Shown here piece after piece: positions 21,821 through 33,610 of a stretch of DNA of 64,000 bases (the stretch's first letter is position 1; every line of letters starts with the position of its first letter). The notes under the pieces are model-generated. The model had not been told where the DNA came from. It saw nothing but the letters and a program-made list of their open reading frames with translations, and made no database searches. Both the position numbers and the translations under genes were made by a program. Source of the DNA: Macrobrachium rosenbergii. Its lineage: Eukaryota; Arthropoda; Malacostraca; Decapoda; Palaemonidae. The stretch covers positions 479,001 through 543,000 of the forward strand of contig NC_089768.1 of the NCBI RefSeq assembly GCF_040412425.1, given 5' to 3'.

Positions 21821-22123
21821 TTTCTGAGTACAGTCCCGTGTCACCCGGTGAAATTCCATTACAAGCACGAATTTCTAGGTATAATAATGCTAGATATACC
21901 AGAGAAAAAGAGCTTTCAGGAAAGCTGGGGTTACTACCCCCAGTCGATCGTCTTTATGAAGACGTCGGTATAATGAAGGGTGAGTGAAATACCACTACCA
22001 CGGAAATATACTCGAAAGATCTCTCCTTATCAAAACCCCCGTAAAAGAGCGGTGAGCCGTTACAGCTCCCACACTCAACACCCGCCAGGACGGCGACACC
22101 AGCGCCACCTACTTCATTCCATT
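21821..22123 (+). repeat. DIRS-A left inverted terminal repeat
   Basis: It begins TTTCTGAGTACAGTCCCGTG and ends CTACTTCATTCCAT. Its reverse complement forms the right repeat. The one difference I see is GGGGTTAC here versus GGGGGTAC on the right (complement strand), near 21932. Confidence 0.92.
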
Positions 22124-23747
22124 TTCTAGCACGTGATACGTTCGCTTCTTTTGTGTGCTCGTCCCTTTTTGGATTGTTTTTACATCACCTACAATGGCTT
22201 GAGCACCTTTTCCATCTCTAAGTTAAGTACCATCTTCTTGTGGGGTTTTGATCTGTTTTTGGCTGCTTTGGTCTCGTATTTTCATAAATATGGGGATCTT
22301 CTTATGATGCCACGGCGTCCCGGTCAGCCATGTCGACCCATGAGGCGACTCCTTCTGTTCTTTCGGTTGGAGTTTCCTCCTTGTCGCTATATATATAGAT
22401 TTTAGCCCTTGAATTCCTTCCTGGTGGTTCCGTGCGGTGGCTCCCCCTCTAATTTTAATTTTTGTTTTGCATTTTGGCCTGTCGGCCTCTCTTAGGGTGA
22501 TGCCCCGTCCAAGTACCCCCCCTCCACCAGGTTGAGTTCTTTTTCATTTAGTCTCATAGGCTATTATGTTATACTTGAAGATGGTGCTCTTCTTTTAGTT
22601 TTAGTATTTTTAGTTTATTTTGTTTATTGTTTTTGGTTGTGTGGTTTACCTCTCGTGGCCCCCGAGGTAGGCTACGCTTCCTGTGAACGTAATTTTATTT
22701 TGATTGTTTTTGTATGATGGTTGTAGTGTGGGCTCCATCCCTTGCCCGGGGTGCGGAGATCAGGTTGAGGGAGTTTTGTTTGCTGTTTCCTCCGGGATCG
22801 TTTTACGGGGTCAGAGTGAGCCCCTTAGTCCTCTTCCTCCAGTTTTGGGGGAATCGAGTTCTTTGGGTGTGTTTCCTCTAGGCTAGTCGCCTATTTATCC
22901 CCTACTCGTTCCTGGTTGGCTCTCGGCACAAAATTTCTCTCCCTGTTGGTTCCTCCTCTCCTTTTACACCCCTTTCTCCTTCCTAACCTATACTAGGTTA
23001 GGTTTATATTAGGCTACGCCTAGGAGGAGTTGGGCTTTGGGCTGTGTAGCTCCCTGGAGTAGGCTTCCCTTCCAAGTTCATTTGGAAGGAAGGATGCAGT
23101 TGAGCGGGTGTCATGTTCTCCTTGTCTCCTGTCCCCTTCCGGTAGCCTACTCCTCTTCACTACCCCCTCCCCTCCCCCTCCCTCAGCTTTGCGACTCGTG
23201 CGGGTGACGCTAGATGGCGTTTTCTCCGAGTCAGGGACTCCTCCTATTGGTAGAGGGATTCGCTCCCTCCCATACCGTCCCCAGCTTCGCTGTGGTGGGG
23301 TGGGTGGTTCGTTTGCTCGAGCGTGTTGAATCCTGTCTCATACCTCTCATCTCCCCATCGAGCTCTGACGAGTTAGGGTTAAGGTGTGGCCCGCCGTATG
23401 TTATGAACATAGATCCTTTACCCGATTGTTTCCCAGCGGGGAGATGAATGTGGGTTGATTCTACGTCACGCTAGCGTAACGGACTCCTCCGGTCTCCGGT
23501 GTTACCATCATTGTTGTTTTTGATTGTTGTTATTATTTTTTGTTTTACCATATCGTGATTCGGTCCCACACCCGGGGGCTCCGCCGTTATTTTTCTGGCA
23601 GCCCTTATGGTTGGTTCCTGGTTTCTCGTTCCTTCATTCCCCGGAGTCTTCCGGGGTCTGAATCCTTACCTTCCACTCTGTGCATTTAAAGCTTATTGGC
23701 CCAGTTTATGTTGGTAGTTCTTCTACACCGGAGTATTCCGGTTGTAG
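22124..23747 (+). other. DIRS-A leader
   Basis: T/G-rich, about 1.6 kb, between the left repeat and gag. It probably contains the promoter and 5' untranslated region. Frames such as 22133-22405 and 23108-23447 have no family resemblance. No confident core promoter motif. Confidence 0.5.
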
Positions 23748-26102
23748 TTGAGTTTCCCGGCCTTGCCGACTTTATTTTGCTTAGAGTGTGAGGTTCATGT
23801 ACTTTTACCTTTACAGACTGTTCGCTGTGAGGAGCCGGTGTACCGCCTCCTTCAACAACCCTACGGGCACATGTGTGCGGACCCACGCTGGTTGTGCGGT
23901 CCGACTGGACGACCTGGTTGTTTGGCACCCGATGGCTGTGAGGTTTGCTTTGCTCTCTCCTCAACCATCCAAGATGAGTCGGTAAGTGAAAGTCTTCTTT
24001 CCTCCGGTCCATGCTCCTCATGCGTTACGTTGTTTATATTCTCCGTCTGACTTTTCATTCCTGACTAACTGCAGGTTTACTTGCAGGCGGATGAAGCTTC
24101 CAAGAAGTCTGCCTTGGAATCCCTCCGGGCCTGGGTGGCTGGGTTCGGCAGGAATGTTCCGTCGGGAAGCCCTACGTCCTTGACGCCAGGTTGAGGACTT
24201 GCTTTACCCGGCGCGCACGGGTGGCGGCTGCAGTGCCAAAAGAACTTGCCACCCCTATCATTCAACAGATCCGTGATGCGACCCAGCCACCTCAAGTGGA
24301 CATCATGTACGCCGAGGTCTCGGAGGATGTTGCCGCCCTAAATCTCGACTTGGAACCGATGAATACGGAGCAGGACCAGGTGGTAAGTGGTGAGGTAAGT
24401 GAGGATATTGGGGCGGGCCCCCCTTTGTTTGACTCCCCTGCTTCATCTGTATCTTCATTCGCAGGTTTTGTGAAGTCTTCTTCTTTGGGTGATAGAGCTC
24501 CGTCTGCTATCCCCAAGTTGAAGACTTCATGGAAGGCGAAGGGCTACAAGTCCTCGACTTCCAAGAAGGCATTGCCCTTCCCCGTCGAAGGCTAAGGTTT
24601 CAGGACCGGTAGCCTCCGGGAGTAAATCTAGTTCCTCCGGCAAGGGCGCGAGTAAGAGGGCTGCAAAACCAAGCCCTCCTCGCCAGCCTCTTTTTGATGC
24701 GCAAGCCCTTGCCACTGAACTGTACAAAAAGTTCACGGAGGACCTAGATTCTAGGTTTGAGAAGATCTCAGATAAGTTTGCCAACTATGACAATATACTG
24801 GCAGGTTTGGCTCGCCAACCTAAGACAGAACCACAGTATTCTATCCCCGACACTGCGGACCTCCCGCCGTTTGATGTCGGAAACCCTTGGCGGTTCGCAC
24901 TCCGGGCCATCCAACATGATGGCAAACTTACCTTAGACGGTCTGGGCACGAGAAGGTTGGAGGAGTTGGAGTTCTTCCCCCCCGATCTCCTGCCCCCTTA
25001 TCCTGGCTTCGTGAGGCTTACTGAAGAAGCCTGGATTCGGTCAGACAAGGTACCTAGGGAGACTGTCATCATCCCTAGGGACCAGGCTCAGTCGGCTCTC
25101 CTGCGCACTCTGACGGAGTGGCAGGCAGTGAACACAAAATTGACCCCTTTCAAGGGCAATTTCACGATGTTCACCCTGGGAGAAGATCTTCCCACTCCTT
25201 GCATGGACAAAGTTGCTCTGGCTACGGCCCGAGCATGCTTTGACGGGAATCCCTTTCCTCAATTAAGGGAAACAGACCCTACTTCCCTGGTATTCCCAGG
25301 AAGTAATGAGTTCTGGGTGGACGCCCCGTCCACTTTCACTGTAGGCAAGCTGGACCCTCTTTGCGCTTCCACGCAGTTTAGCGAACAACTCCCTAAGCTG
25401 CCGGAATCTTTGTTGAAGGCGGAGTTTGAGGCCCAGACTAAGTTAGCCCGGTCCTTGAGCTCCGGCTGTCTTACTGAAGCTACTGCCGTCTCCGGCTCGG
25501 ACGAACCCTTTTTCCAGGTCCTAGCTAAGTCTTTCCTGGCGAGCTTCCAGTTAGACTTGCATGAGTTTATTATGGCTAGGCTGGAGTGCAGAAAATTTAT
25601 TTTTACTGACGCTACAATCCGCCACGAGCCTAACAAGCTCATTAAAAGCTCAATCTGGGGACCTAACCTCTTCCCTGAAGAAGAGGTTACATCCGTCATG
25701 TCTGAGGCTACACGGGCCAATCAGAGTCTGCGCTCGGTGGGGAATTCCCACTTATAAGCGCAAGACCCCAGAATCGGCCGGCCCCAGACAAGAGGAGGAA
25801 AAAGGTTCAGGAGACATAAGAGGCCCCATCAGGCGGTGGTTCAAGCCGTCCCGGTCTCGGCAGTGGCCCAGCCATCTACCTCGAAGTCCCAACCCCAACA
25901 GTACGTGTTGGTCCAACCAGCGGCGCCCTCCTATGTATCCTCACCAGCTTACAACCCTACATATGAAGGCCGTGGATTTTTTCACGGCCTCAATAGGGTT
26001 GCAAGGGGAGGAAGGGGCAAGGCCCCCCACAGAGGAAGATCTAACACCACCCCAAGAGGGAGAGGACGTGGTAGAGGGAACAAACCCGCTCCCTCCCACT
26101 GA
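23748..26102 (+). pseudogene. DIRS-A gag, with a predicted 105-nt intron
   Basis: Gag packages the RNA. The first exon carries a cysteine-rich N-terminus (CEEPVYRLLQQ ... GHMCADPRWLCGP ... GCEVCFALS). At 23982 a GTAAGT donor and at 24085 an acceptor (ACTTGCAG after a CTAACT branch-like site) bound 105 nt. Removing them keeps frame and avoids an in-frame stop at 24048. Frames then change near 24170 and 24590. From there a long frame (to 25757) holds the capsid-like part (YKKFTEDLDSRFEKISDKFA coiled coil, then the WRFALRAIQHDGKLTLDGLG region). One TAA at 25755 precedes a basic Gly/Arg-rich tail (RGGRGKAPHRGR, GRGRGRGNK) likely to bind RNA. Two frameshifts and one stop make it defective as read. 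Confidence 0.68.
23982..24086 (+). other. Predicted spliceosomal intron in DIRS-A gag
   Basis: GTAAGT at the 5' end, CTAACT about 20 nt before a TTGCAG 3' end, length 105 nt (divisible by three). The exon joins codon TCG to GCG and opens a frame rich in Ala/Ser/Lys. Prediction only. Confidence 0.45.
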
Positions 26103-26108
26103 GAGAAC

Positions 26109-27851
26109 ATGGTAGGCGGTCGCCTGTATTGGTTCAGGGACCAATGGACCTTCAGCCCTTGGGCACACAGCATTGTGTCCAAGGGACTAGGGTGGAGCTG
26201 GATCAAGAATCCTCCCCCTCTAAACAGATTTTACCAGCCACCCACACATCAATCCTACAGGATTATGTAACAGAATTGCTCAACAAACGGGCAATAAAGA
26301 AAGCAAGGCACCTAAAGTTTCAAGGCAAGCTATTCACTGTCCCCAAAAAAGACTCCGATCAGCAAAGAGTGATCCTGGATCTGTCGCGTCTAAATCTCTA
26401 CATAAAATGCGACAAGTTTCGCATGCTTACGGTAGCTCAGGTTCGGACTCTACTTCGCGTGGAGCCGTCACCACCTCTATCGATCTTTCAGACGCTTATT
26501 ATCACGTCCCGGTTGCGCGGAACTTCTCTCAGTTCCTCGGTTTCAGACTCGGGAATCAAGCCTACTCCTTCAGGGTCATGCCCTTCGGTCTGAACATTGC
26601 ACCCAGGATATTCACCAAGCTGGCGGATACGGTAGTACAGCAGCTCCGGTCCCAAGGAATTTCCCTAGCAGCGTACCTGGACGACTGGATAATCTGGGCT
26701 CCAACTGTTCCGGAGTGTCAAGAAGCCACGTCCATAGTCACCAATTTCCTAGAGTCATTGGGTTTTCAGCTGAACAGGGAGAAGTCCCGCCTGACTCCGG
26801 AGTCTCGGTTTCAGTGGCTGGGTCTTCAGTGGAATCTGTCCTCCCACACGTTATCTCTCCCTCCTTCCAAGAGGAAAGAGATAGCATCTCTCCCAAGAGG
26901 TTTCTCAAAAATCCGTCAGCATCCCGTCGGTCACAGGAAAGGGTCCTCGGGTCTCTTCAATTTGCCTCAGTGACAGACCTGCTCTTGAAAGCCAAATTAA
27001 AAGACATAAACAGAGTGTGGCGGAGTCGAGCAAACACCAAGCTCAGGGACAAGGTCTCCTCTATCCCTCGGATCTTAAAGACAAGACTGCGGCCTTGGAC
27101 CACAGTCAGGGCCTGTCCAAAACAGTTCCACTTCAGTTTCCCCCTCCGGCACTAGTTATCCACACAGACGCTTCTCTAAGCGGCTGGGGGATATTCACCA
27201 AAACAGAAAGTACAGGGAACGTGGTCCACAATGTTTCAGCAGTTCCATATAAACACCCTGGAAGCCATGGCGGTCTTTCTGACGCTGAAGAAAATCCGCC
27301 TCCCAATCGGATTCATATCAGGTTGGTGTTAGACAGCGCAGTGGTAGTTCATTGCATCAACAGGGCGGCTCCAAATCAGGTCGAGTAAACCAAGTGATGG
27401 TAGCTATCTTCTCCCTGGCGAACAAGCACGGTTGGCACCTGTCAGCCACCCACCTAGCAGGTGTCCGAACGTGGTGGCAGATTCCCTGTCCAGGACTACC
27501 CGTTGGAGACGGAGTGGTCCCTGGATGCGGAATCTTTCAATGGATTTGCCGCCGGGTTCCGGGACTCCAAGTGGATCTGTTCGCAACGGAGAGCAACTTC
27601 AAGCTCCCCTGTTACGTAGCCCCCAACCTGGACCCTCAGGCGTTAGCCACAGACGCAATGACAGTAGATTGGAACAATTGGGAGAGGATTTATCTGTTCC
27701 CTCCAATAAATTTACTGCTGAAAGTTTTACACAAACTAAGGACATTCAAAGGTCAACCAGCTCTAGTAGCCCCTATTGGCCGAAGAGCAGTTGGTTCCCT
27801 CTCCTTAAGGAACTAGGATTGCGGAGTCTTGGATTCCCAAGCCCATTCTGA
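26109..27851 (+). pseudogene. DIRS-A reverse transcriptase / RNase H
   Basis: Pol copies the RNA and removes it. From 26109: GGRLYWFRDQW; after a frame change near 26215, LLNKRAIKKARH and KLFTVPKKDSDQQRVILDLS (RT fingers); after another near 26455, TTSIDLSDAYYHVPV (catalytic Asp), FGFRLG-like strand, MPFGLNIAPRIFTKL, and AAYLDDWIIWAP with the YLDD pair intact, typical of DIRS RT. RNase H shows VIHTDASLSGWGIF near 27157, NTLEAMAVFLTLKK in another frame near 27258 and RLVLDSAVVVHCINR near 27322. The DIRS-specific block DLFATESNFKLP ... LFPPINLL follows (27574-27720). At least four frame changes; catalytic residues otherwise preserved. Confidence 0.82.
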
Positions 27852-27939
27852 CCCAGACAGTACAAACCAAGACTGTGTCAGCTTCCTCAAGGATTCAAGA
27901 TGCCTAGCTTTATGGACTTTATAAAGTTCGCAGCCCAAA

Positions 27940-28971
27940 AGGAGCAAACATTGACCCTGTCAATACTCTGTTTTTAGAATCAGATAAAAGAGATTCTACT
28001 ATTAGACAATATGACTCAGCAGTCAAAAAGTTAGCCTCCTTCCTGAAAGCATCTGAAGCCAAAATTATGACGACTAATTTAGGAGTTTCCTTCTTTAGGT
28101 CACTGTTTGAGAAAGGTCTGGCTCCGCCACTATTACCACAGTCAAGTCGGCATTGAAGAAAGTATTTCTTTACGGCTTTAAAATCGACCTTACAGATTCC
28201 TATTTTTCATCCATCCCCAGAGCATGCGCTCGTCTGAGACCAGTATCACGTCCACATTCGGTTACTTGGTTTCTCAATGACGTCCTTAAGTTAGCATCAG
28301 AGTTGGATAACTTCCATTGCTCTTATCAGGATCTGTTAAGGAAAACCTTATTTTTGCTTAGTTTGGCTTCAGGTGCTAGAATTTCAGAGCTGTCAGCTCT
28401 CACTAGAGGTGATAATTTTGTTAACTTCCTCCCATCCGGAGAAGTCCTCCTCTCCCCTGACCCTAGATTTTTAGCTAAGAACGAAGACCCACAGGACAGG
28501 TGGTCTCCTTGGAAGGTGGTGCCCCTTCCTCAAGATCAATCTTTATGTCCAGTCCATACACTTAAATCTTACCTCTCAAGAACTCCACAGAGTAAGTCGG
28601 GTCCTCTTTTTATCAGGGAGAAAGGTGGTACTCTTTCTCTTAATGGTATAAGGCAACAAATTCTGTATTTCATTAAACAAGCCAACCCAGACTCAGTTCC
28701 TAAAGTTCATGATATTCGAGCAGTGGCTACTTCTATTAATTATTTTCATAATATGGACTTTTCAGAGTTATCAAAATATACGGGTTGGAAATCACCTCTA
28801 GTGTTTAAACGCCACTATTTAAAAATCACTCAAGCCCTGAAATATTCTACTATAGCAGTGGGAAGTGTCATCTCCCACACCTTAAATAATTATATCATTT
28901 CCTTTTCCCCCCCCGCCTACCTCATTTGCTTCTCTGCTTATTCTCCTGGTTGTTTATGCCTCACTGCCTAG
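27940..28971 (+). pseudogene. DIRS-A tyrosine recombinase, one frameshift
   Basis: The recombinase integrates the circular intermediate. The SAM-like core-binding domain is read from about 27940 (RDSTIRQYDSAVKKLASFL). A frame change near 28125 leads into an uninterrupted frame 28153-28971. There the catalytic set is present: Arg in GARISELSAL (28373), HDIRAVATSINY (His and second Arg, about 28709), and FKRHYLK with the nucleophilic Tyr (about 28806). This is the least damaged protein of the element, and the whole catalytic domain is open. Confidence 0.85.
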
Positions 28972-29435
28972 CTCTTCATATTGATATATTTGTATTTGAT
29001 GATGGAAAACTGTAATCTGACTAGCCATAATTGTTTAAAAACTTATGGGGTACTGGACAGTTTTTGTTTGGCTCCACGTACTCGGATAATTGTGTGTGTT
29101 ATATTCATTAGTCTTGTCTCTTACGTGTTTAAGCCTAAGTTTACATGTATAGTTTTAAGGTTGTTTTTCTTGTTCTGTGCACATTTCATGTTTCACTACT
29201 TTTAAGTAATTTTAAGATTTTGAGGTTTTTTCCCCATCAGACCGGGGACCTCCATTGTTTTGTAGTGCTAAGTTTATTGGTGTGCCTTAAAAATTGAGTT
29301 ACCTTACTTTTAAGTATTCTTGCTTCATGGAAGAGATTCATTAATTAAAGTTATTTTCGTTACAATTTTGCTTTTTCTTCAGGTTACCCTCCTTTTTTTC
29401 AGTAGTAGCAGTCTTGGCATGATTCTCTATCACTA
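28972..29435 (+). other. DIRS-A 3' noncoding region
   Basis: T-rich sequence between recombinase and complementary region; no gene. The frame 28981-29205 has no motif. Confidence 0.5.
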
Positions 29436-29525
29436 TTTCACCGGCTGACACGGGACTGTACTCAGAAAAGGGATTTTGACAGAGGAAAAATCTATTTCTG
29501 AGGAAGGTCCCGTGTCACCCGGTGA
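29436..29525 (+). other. DIRS-A internal complementary region
   Basis: The first half (29440-29468) is complementary to the left terminus (TTTCTGAGTACAGTCCCGTG). The second half (29469-29525) is complementary to the right terminus, including AAAATCCCTT. Together they spell the circular junction of the two element ends. In the DIRS model this region bridges the termini during replication. Confidence 0.9.
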
Positions 29526-29591
29526 CCCTCCCTGTCTAGTCTAGTACTCCCCCCCCTGCTTGCACATGCCAAGTCTGGGGTTAGTGCTAGC

Positions 29592-29920
29592 ATGGAATGA
29601 AGTAGGTGGCGCTGGTGTCGCCGTCCTGGCGGGTGTTGAGTGTGGGAGCTGTAACGGCTCACCGCTCTTTTACGGGGGTTTTGATAAGGAGAGATCTTTC
29701 GAGTATATTTCCGTGGTAGTGGTATTTCACTCACCCTTCATTATACCGACGTCTTCATAAAGACGATCGACTGGGGGTAGTACCCCCAGCTTTCCTGAAA
29801 GCTCTTTTTCTCTGGTATATCTAGCATTATTATACCTAGAAATTCGTGCTTGTAATGGAATTTCACCGGGTGACACGGGACCTTCCTCAGAAATAGATTT
29901 TTCCTCTGTCAAAATCCCTT
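29592..29920 (-). repeat. DIRS-A right inverted terminal repeat
   Basis: Reverse complement of the left repeat, with an extra ~25 bp at the outer end (AGATTTTTCCTCTGTCAAAA) that the left repeat lacks. A one-sided extension is typical of DIRS-1-like elements, and it is represented in the complementary region. Confidence 0.92.
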
Positions 29921-30050
29921 AATGGAGAGGTAAGGTTCATTTCAAAATTTATATATATCATACATCTTCAGGCCTTGGTCCCTGGGGTCTGGATTATGTC
30001 GAGGTCCGGATAATGTCAAGTTCCAGATAATTGAGGGATTACTGAATAAT
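29921..30050. other. Tigger-like terminus fragment
   Basis: 29985-30045 contains CTGGATTATGTCGAGG, TCCGGATAATG, CCAGATAATTGAGGG and ATTACTG in series, the degenerate repeated subterminal motif of Tigger-like ends. The end reads, on minus, CAGTAATCCCTCAATTATC. Confidence 0.4.
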
Positions 30051-31740
30051 ACTGATTTTCAATACTCTACTGTTCATTCCAATCTTCCATCTTAACCCCA
30101 TACCTTGTGACTTCCTCCATTATTGTGATAACGGCAAAGGACTTGGAGCTCATCCTTGAATCACACCAGAGTTTTTCTTCATTTTTTCTAATATACCTGC
30201 AAACATTTACACTTCAGATCTTATATTACTGTCCAGTAACTTCACATGATTATTGAATCTTTATAGTGTCATCTGCTTTTGTAATGCCAATCTAACTGTG
30301 TGATTTAGTAATCACTTACAAGCTCTTGAGATCCACAAATGCAGGTTATATGCTCCTCTTAGCATGGCACTTCTGTAACTGCATCAAAAAATAAAGACTG
30401 CCTCTCCTGTTGGTTTCACTGTCACATAGTCCAACTGACATCTGTTGATTTTAACTGTTGTCAAACCCTTTCCTCCAGCATCTTCTCCAATACAGTATTT
30501 ATTTTCATACTGTGCTTGTTTCCCTCTCTTCTTGTTCATCTCTTCCTTCATTATGTATTCCTAGATTCCATCTTTCCTCTTCCATTTTGTAATCCTGAAT
30601 AGAATATTTCCATCTCCCTCTGTTATGTTGAAAATTAGATTTCATTCCTTCCAAAATATCATGCCATCATCTGCCTTCCTCCTCTCCTCACTGAATAATC
30701 TTTTTACAATCTGACTTCTGCCAAATCTTGAAGGCTCTCTTCTTTTTTTTTTAAATTCTTTGCAATTCTTGATACCAAAACCATGACTTTGCTTAAATTC
30801 ATTTCCAGATGTCACACCACATATTTCTTCTGTTTCTTACTGCTTCATATGATACTTACCTTTGCCTTCTTTCAATGTTGACACCATCATGTTTCAGTGT
30901 TAAACTGGGTGACAATTTTTTTCCAGTCTTGACTCCTTCATTTTTCACCCTCCATGCTTTGATGCAATTCTTGGTGACAATAATTTACAATCCTCTTTGA
31001 CTCTATTTTTCAATTTTATGTTTTCGTTATTTTTAACTGACTTTCTTACCATCTTCCTGTCCCTCATTATGAATTCACCTTGCAACAATCTTATGTTGCT
31101 AAACATGCCTTACCTCGTGTTAAAGTGTAATCATTTTTTTGGGTGTTGTCTGTACTTATCTTTATGATAAAATCAATTTTTATTTCAGCTTCTCCACCCT
31201 TAGCAACTCTGACCCAAAGCCCTAGCAAGATTTTGGAGCAAGTGCTACTGTTGCTACTCTACGGTTTCTCTCTCCAGAGCTGTTTCCTCCCATCTAATCC
31301 TCAAAACCAAAGCTGTTCAAGTCTATGTGACCATTTAGGTCCTCTAATTTTATACCTACTAACTGCAACACTTCTATTACTGCATCAGATGGCCTTTCTA
31401 ATGCTTCCTGTTTGTCTTCTGGTGTCTCTGTTCATGGTACATATGCTAAGAACAAATATATTTGTGCTAGCAACTCCACCTGCCAACTCTCCTTACCACC
31501 GTACAAACATTAATTGTGCTCATTTTCAACATGCTTGATTAACTTCTATTTTCTCTTGAATTCTTTCCATGTACTGCCTACTTCAAGGCTTCCAGGTCTC
31601 AAAAAGTTCATTTCATCTGGAGAACTAATTACTAGATTCTGGTGCTGTCATCTTCAGCCCGAAGACATACTTGATATTTGCGGTCAAGATGAAAATACGC
31701 AATGGTTTATTTTAAAAAAATTTTTTATTAGATAAAATCG
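30050..31740 (-). mobile_element. Decayed RTE-type LINE
   Basis: On the minus strand, 31400-31200 translates with stops to KLEDLNGHIDLNSFGFED, a stop, and MGGNSSGERN, the endonuclease signature (DLNGH ... GF.D..GG..GERN) of RTE-type LINEs. Further down, around 30500-30330, VLEKMLEERV and VKPTGEAVFIF resemble the RT finger region, and DLEKAYD-like residues are no longer readable. Order and spacing fit one element of about 1.7 kb, much older than the copy at 6.2 kb. Many stops; no open frame. Confidence 0.5.
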
Positions 31741-31927
31741 AGAAGTACCTACATGTACAGTTAGAAAGGCCTTGAATATTTCTGCATCTGACAGTTGGGC
31801 AAACAGCTAAAAACTTTGAAAAAATGTCATGGCAATATCTGCTGTACAGTAAATGCTCAAATACCTAAGTGTGCAAACAATAAATGGATTATGGTATTTT
31901 TGATGCCAGAAATGCTTAACATGCACT

Positions 31928-31973
31928 AGAGGAGGAGGAGGAGGAGGAGGAGGAGGAGGAAGAGGAGGAGGAG
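31928..31973 (+). repeat. (GGA)n microsatellite
   Basis: About 15 GGA units with one interruption. Confidence 0.95.
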
Positions 31974-33610
31974 TTGGGCAACACACTGAACTATAGAGCT
32001 GGAACAGAGCAAGCAATAATAAAAAAAAATGGCTACCATCTAGAGAGATTTCTGAAATACACTAACGGTAATTTAAAATAGTCTACTGGTAAGCACAGCA
32101 AAGCAAATATGTAAGAAGCATTTATAATTTATAAATGTCTCTGCATCACACAGAAAATATATGAGATTTTGAAGAGGTGTAACTCCAATATGCTGAGACC
32201 CATAACTAGAGTGTGTTGGGCATGTCATATTAAGATACAGAAGTTGCAAAATGGAGACCAGCAGGGCAGTGCAGAAAAACATGGAGAAAGGGGTATGGAC
32301 GAGGACCTGGATCAAATGGAAATTTGGGCAAAAGCGCTAATATAACCCTGTACAGTAAAGGAAACCATGACAATAAAACATATATGATGAAAATAATAAG
32401 TTATGGCTACGCATTAAGAGTAATGGAAGCTAAAGTCTATAAGCAATCATTTAACCTTAAAGGTCTCATTGTTGTGTGCAATTCCAAAACTCAGGAAGCA
32501 AAGTGCCTAACGATGGCTGCTCAAAAGGTGTCACATGAAGAGCAATCACAGTATAAGGCTGCTGCATACATTACGAAGGTCAAACAGAAGAGAGTACTGT
32601 ACTGGTCTGAAATATATCTTCCCAGGTTCTCAGACATTACAGTAACAACAATTTCTAAATAGCATTTTCAACAAACATTTAGTGTTGATTACCAAACACC
32701 CAATCACAAAGATATTGAGATACCATAATGTAAATGTTTCTGCATTAAAATGAGAGGCAAAGGTACAGTAAGTATCATATGAAGCAGTAAGTGTGCCATA
32801 TAGAAAATTGATTTCCCATACTGTACTGTGCTACTGCCTTGTGGAACAAGATCAGTGAAAAGTACCTTAAACTACAATCTCTTCAATTAGTAATCATTCA
32901 CTGGTGGTTTGCAGAAAACTGTAACATCCAAACTCCTACATGTAATCTGTGCCTAACAACAAAAAAGGCAAATGGCCCAAAGAGTATTTGGACAAAGGAT
33001 AATCCTTGTATTCAGCTGAAAGTTGAAAGATATTCATTGATCCTTGAAGGAATACACCCTTTCAGGAATGTTTCCCTCTTGTAAGAACAATGGTTTCTAA
33101 ATCTAGACCATTGCTTCCTTATACAAAAAACTTGCAGATTAAACGTAAATCATCCATGTAACACTTATTATCCCCAAATTAAGTTTGGCTCATACAGACT
33201 GCTAACACAAGCAGGGATAAACATCAAATTCTATAAATGTCCTTTAAATATTTTTCTGGTAGTTACAAACTTTGCTGCTACCATAAACAAATGTACATGA
33301 ACTAATATGCAGTACGAAAGCAAGATACCTGCACTTAAGATACTTAAGCAGGACATATAAATAAACTTAAAAATACTTGGAAGACACCAGAAACCAATCA
33401 TTATTTATAAAAACAACAATAAAACTTAGCCGGATCATGTCGTTCACCCCGAGTCCATTATAAAGTTATTTTTCAATTGCTGTTAATCTTGACGGTATAA
33501 TTTCTTTCTACTGTACTGGATTTACATATCTAAAATACCAGGGAAATTTCATTACTGCCAAACAGTTCAACCTCTAATGCCTATTAGAAAAAACATTGAA
33601 GTAAAAGCTT

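Larger units (their letters stand above)
21821..29920 (+). mobile_element. DIRS-A, structurally complete DIRS-type retrotransposon
   Basis: About 8.1 kb with all landmarks of the DIRS order: left inverted repeat (21821-22123), long leader, gag, RT/RNase H, tyrosine recombinase, internal complementary region (29436-29525) and right inverted repeat (29592-29920). DIRS elements make a single-stranded circle after reverse transcription and insert it by recombinase, leaving no target duplication; none is seen here. The two terminal repeats differ at about one position in ~290 bp by eye, so insertion looks recent, yet gag and pol carry several frameshifts. Either the copy was mobilised in trans or some indels are sequencing errors. 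Confidence 0.9.

Noticed and set aside
24383..24464. A second intron in DIRS-A gag (GTAAGT at 24383/24395, acceptor at 24463)
   Set aside because: Splicing leads straight into a TGA, whereas the unspliced frame stays open and gag-like.
24292..24516. Minus-strand frames within DIRS-A (also 24527-24784, 25041-25720, 25941-26206)
   Set aside because: Antisense shadows of gag and pol; the plus strand carries the recognisable motifs.
32324..32662. 112-codon open frame as a host gene
   Set aside because: No motif, no start context and no splice partners; within chance length for AT-rich sequence of this size.
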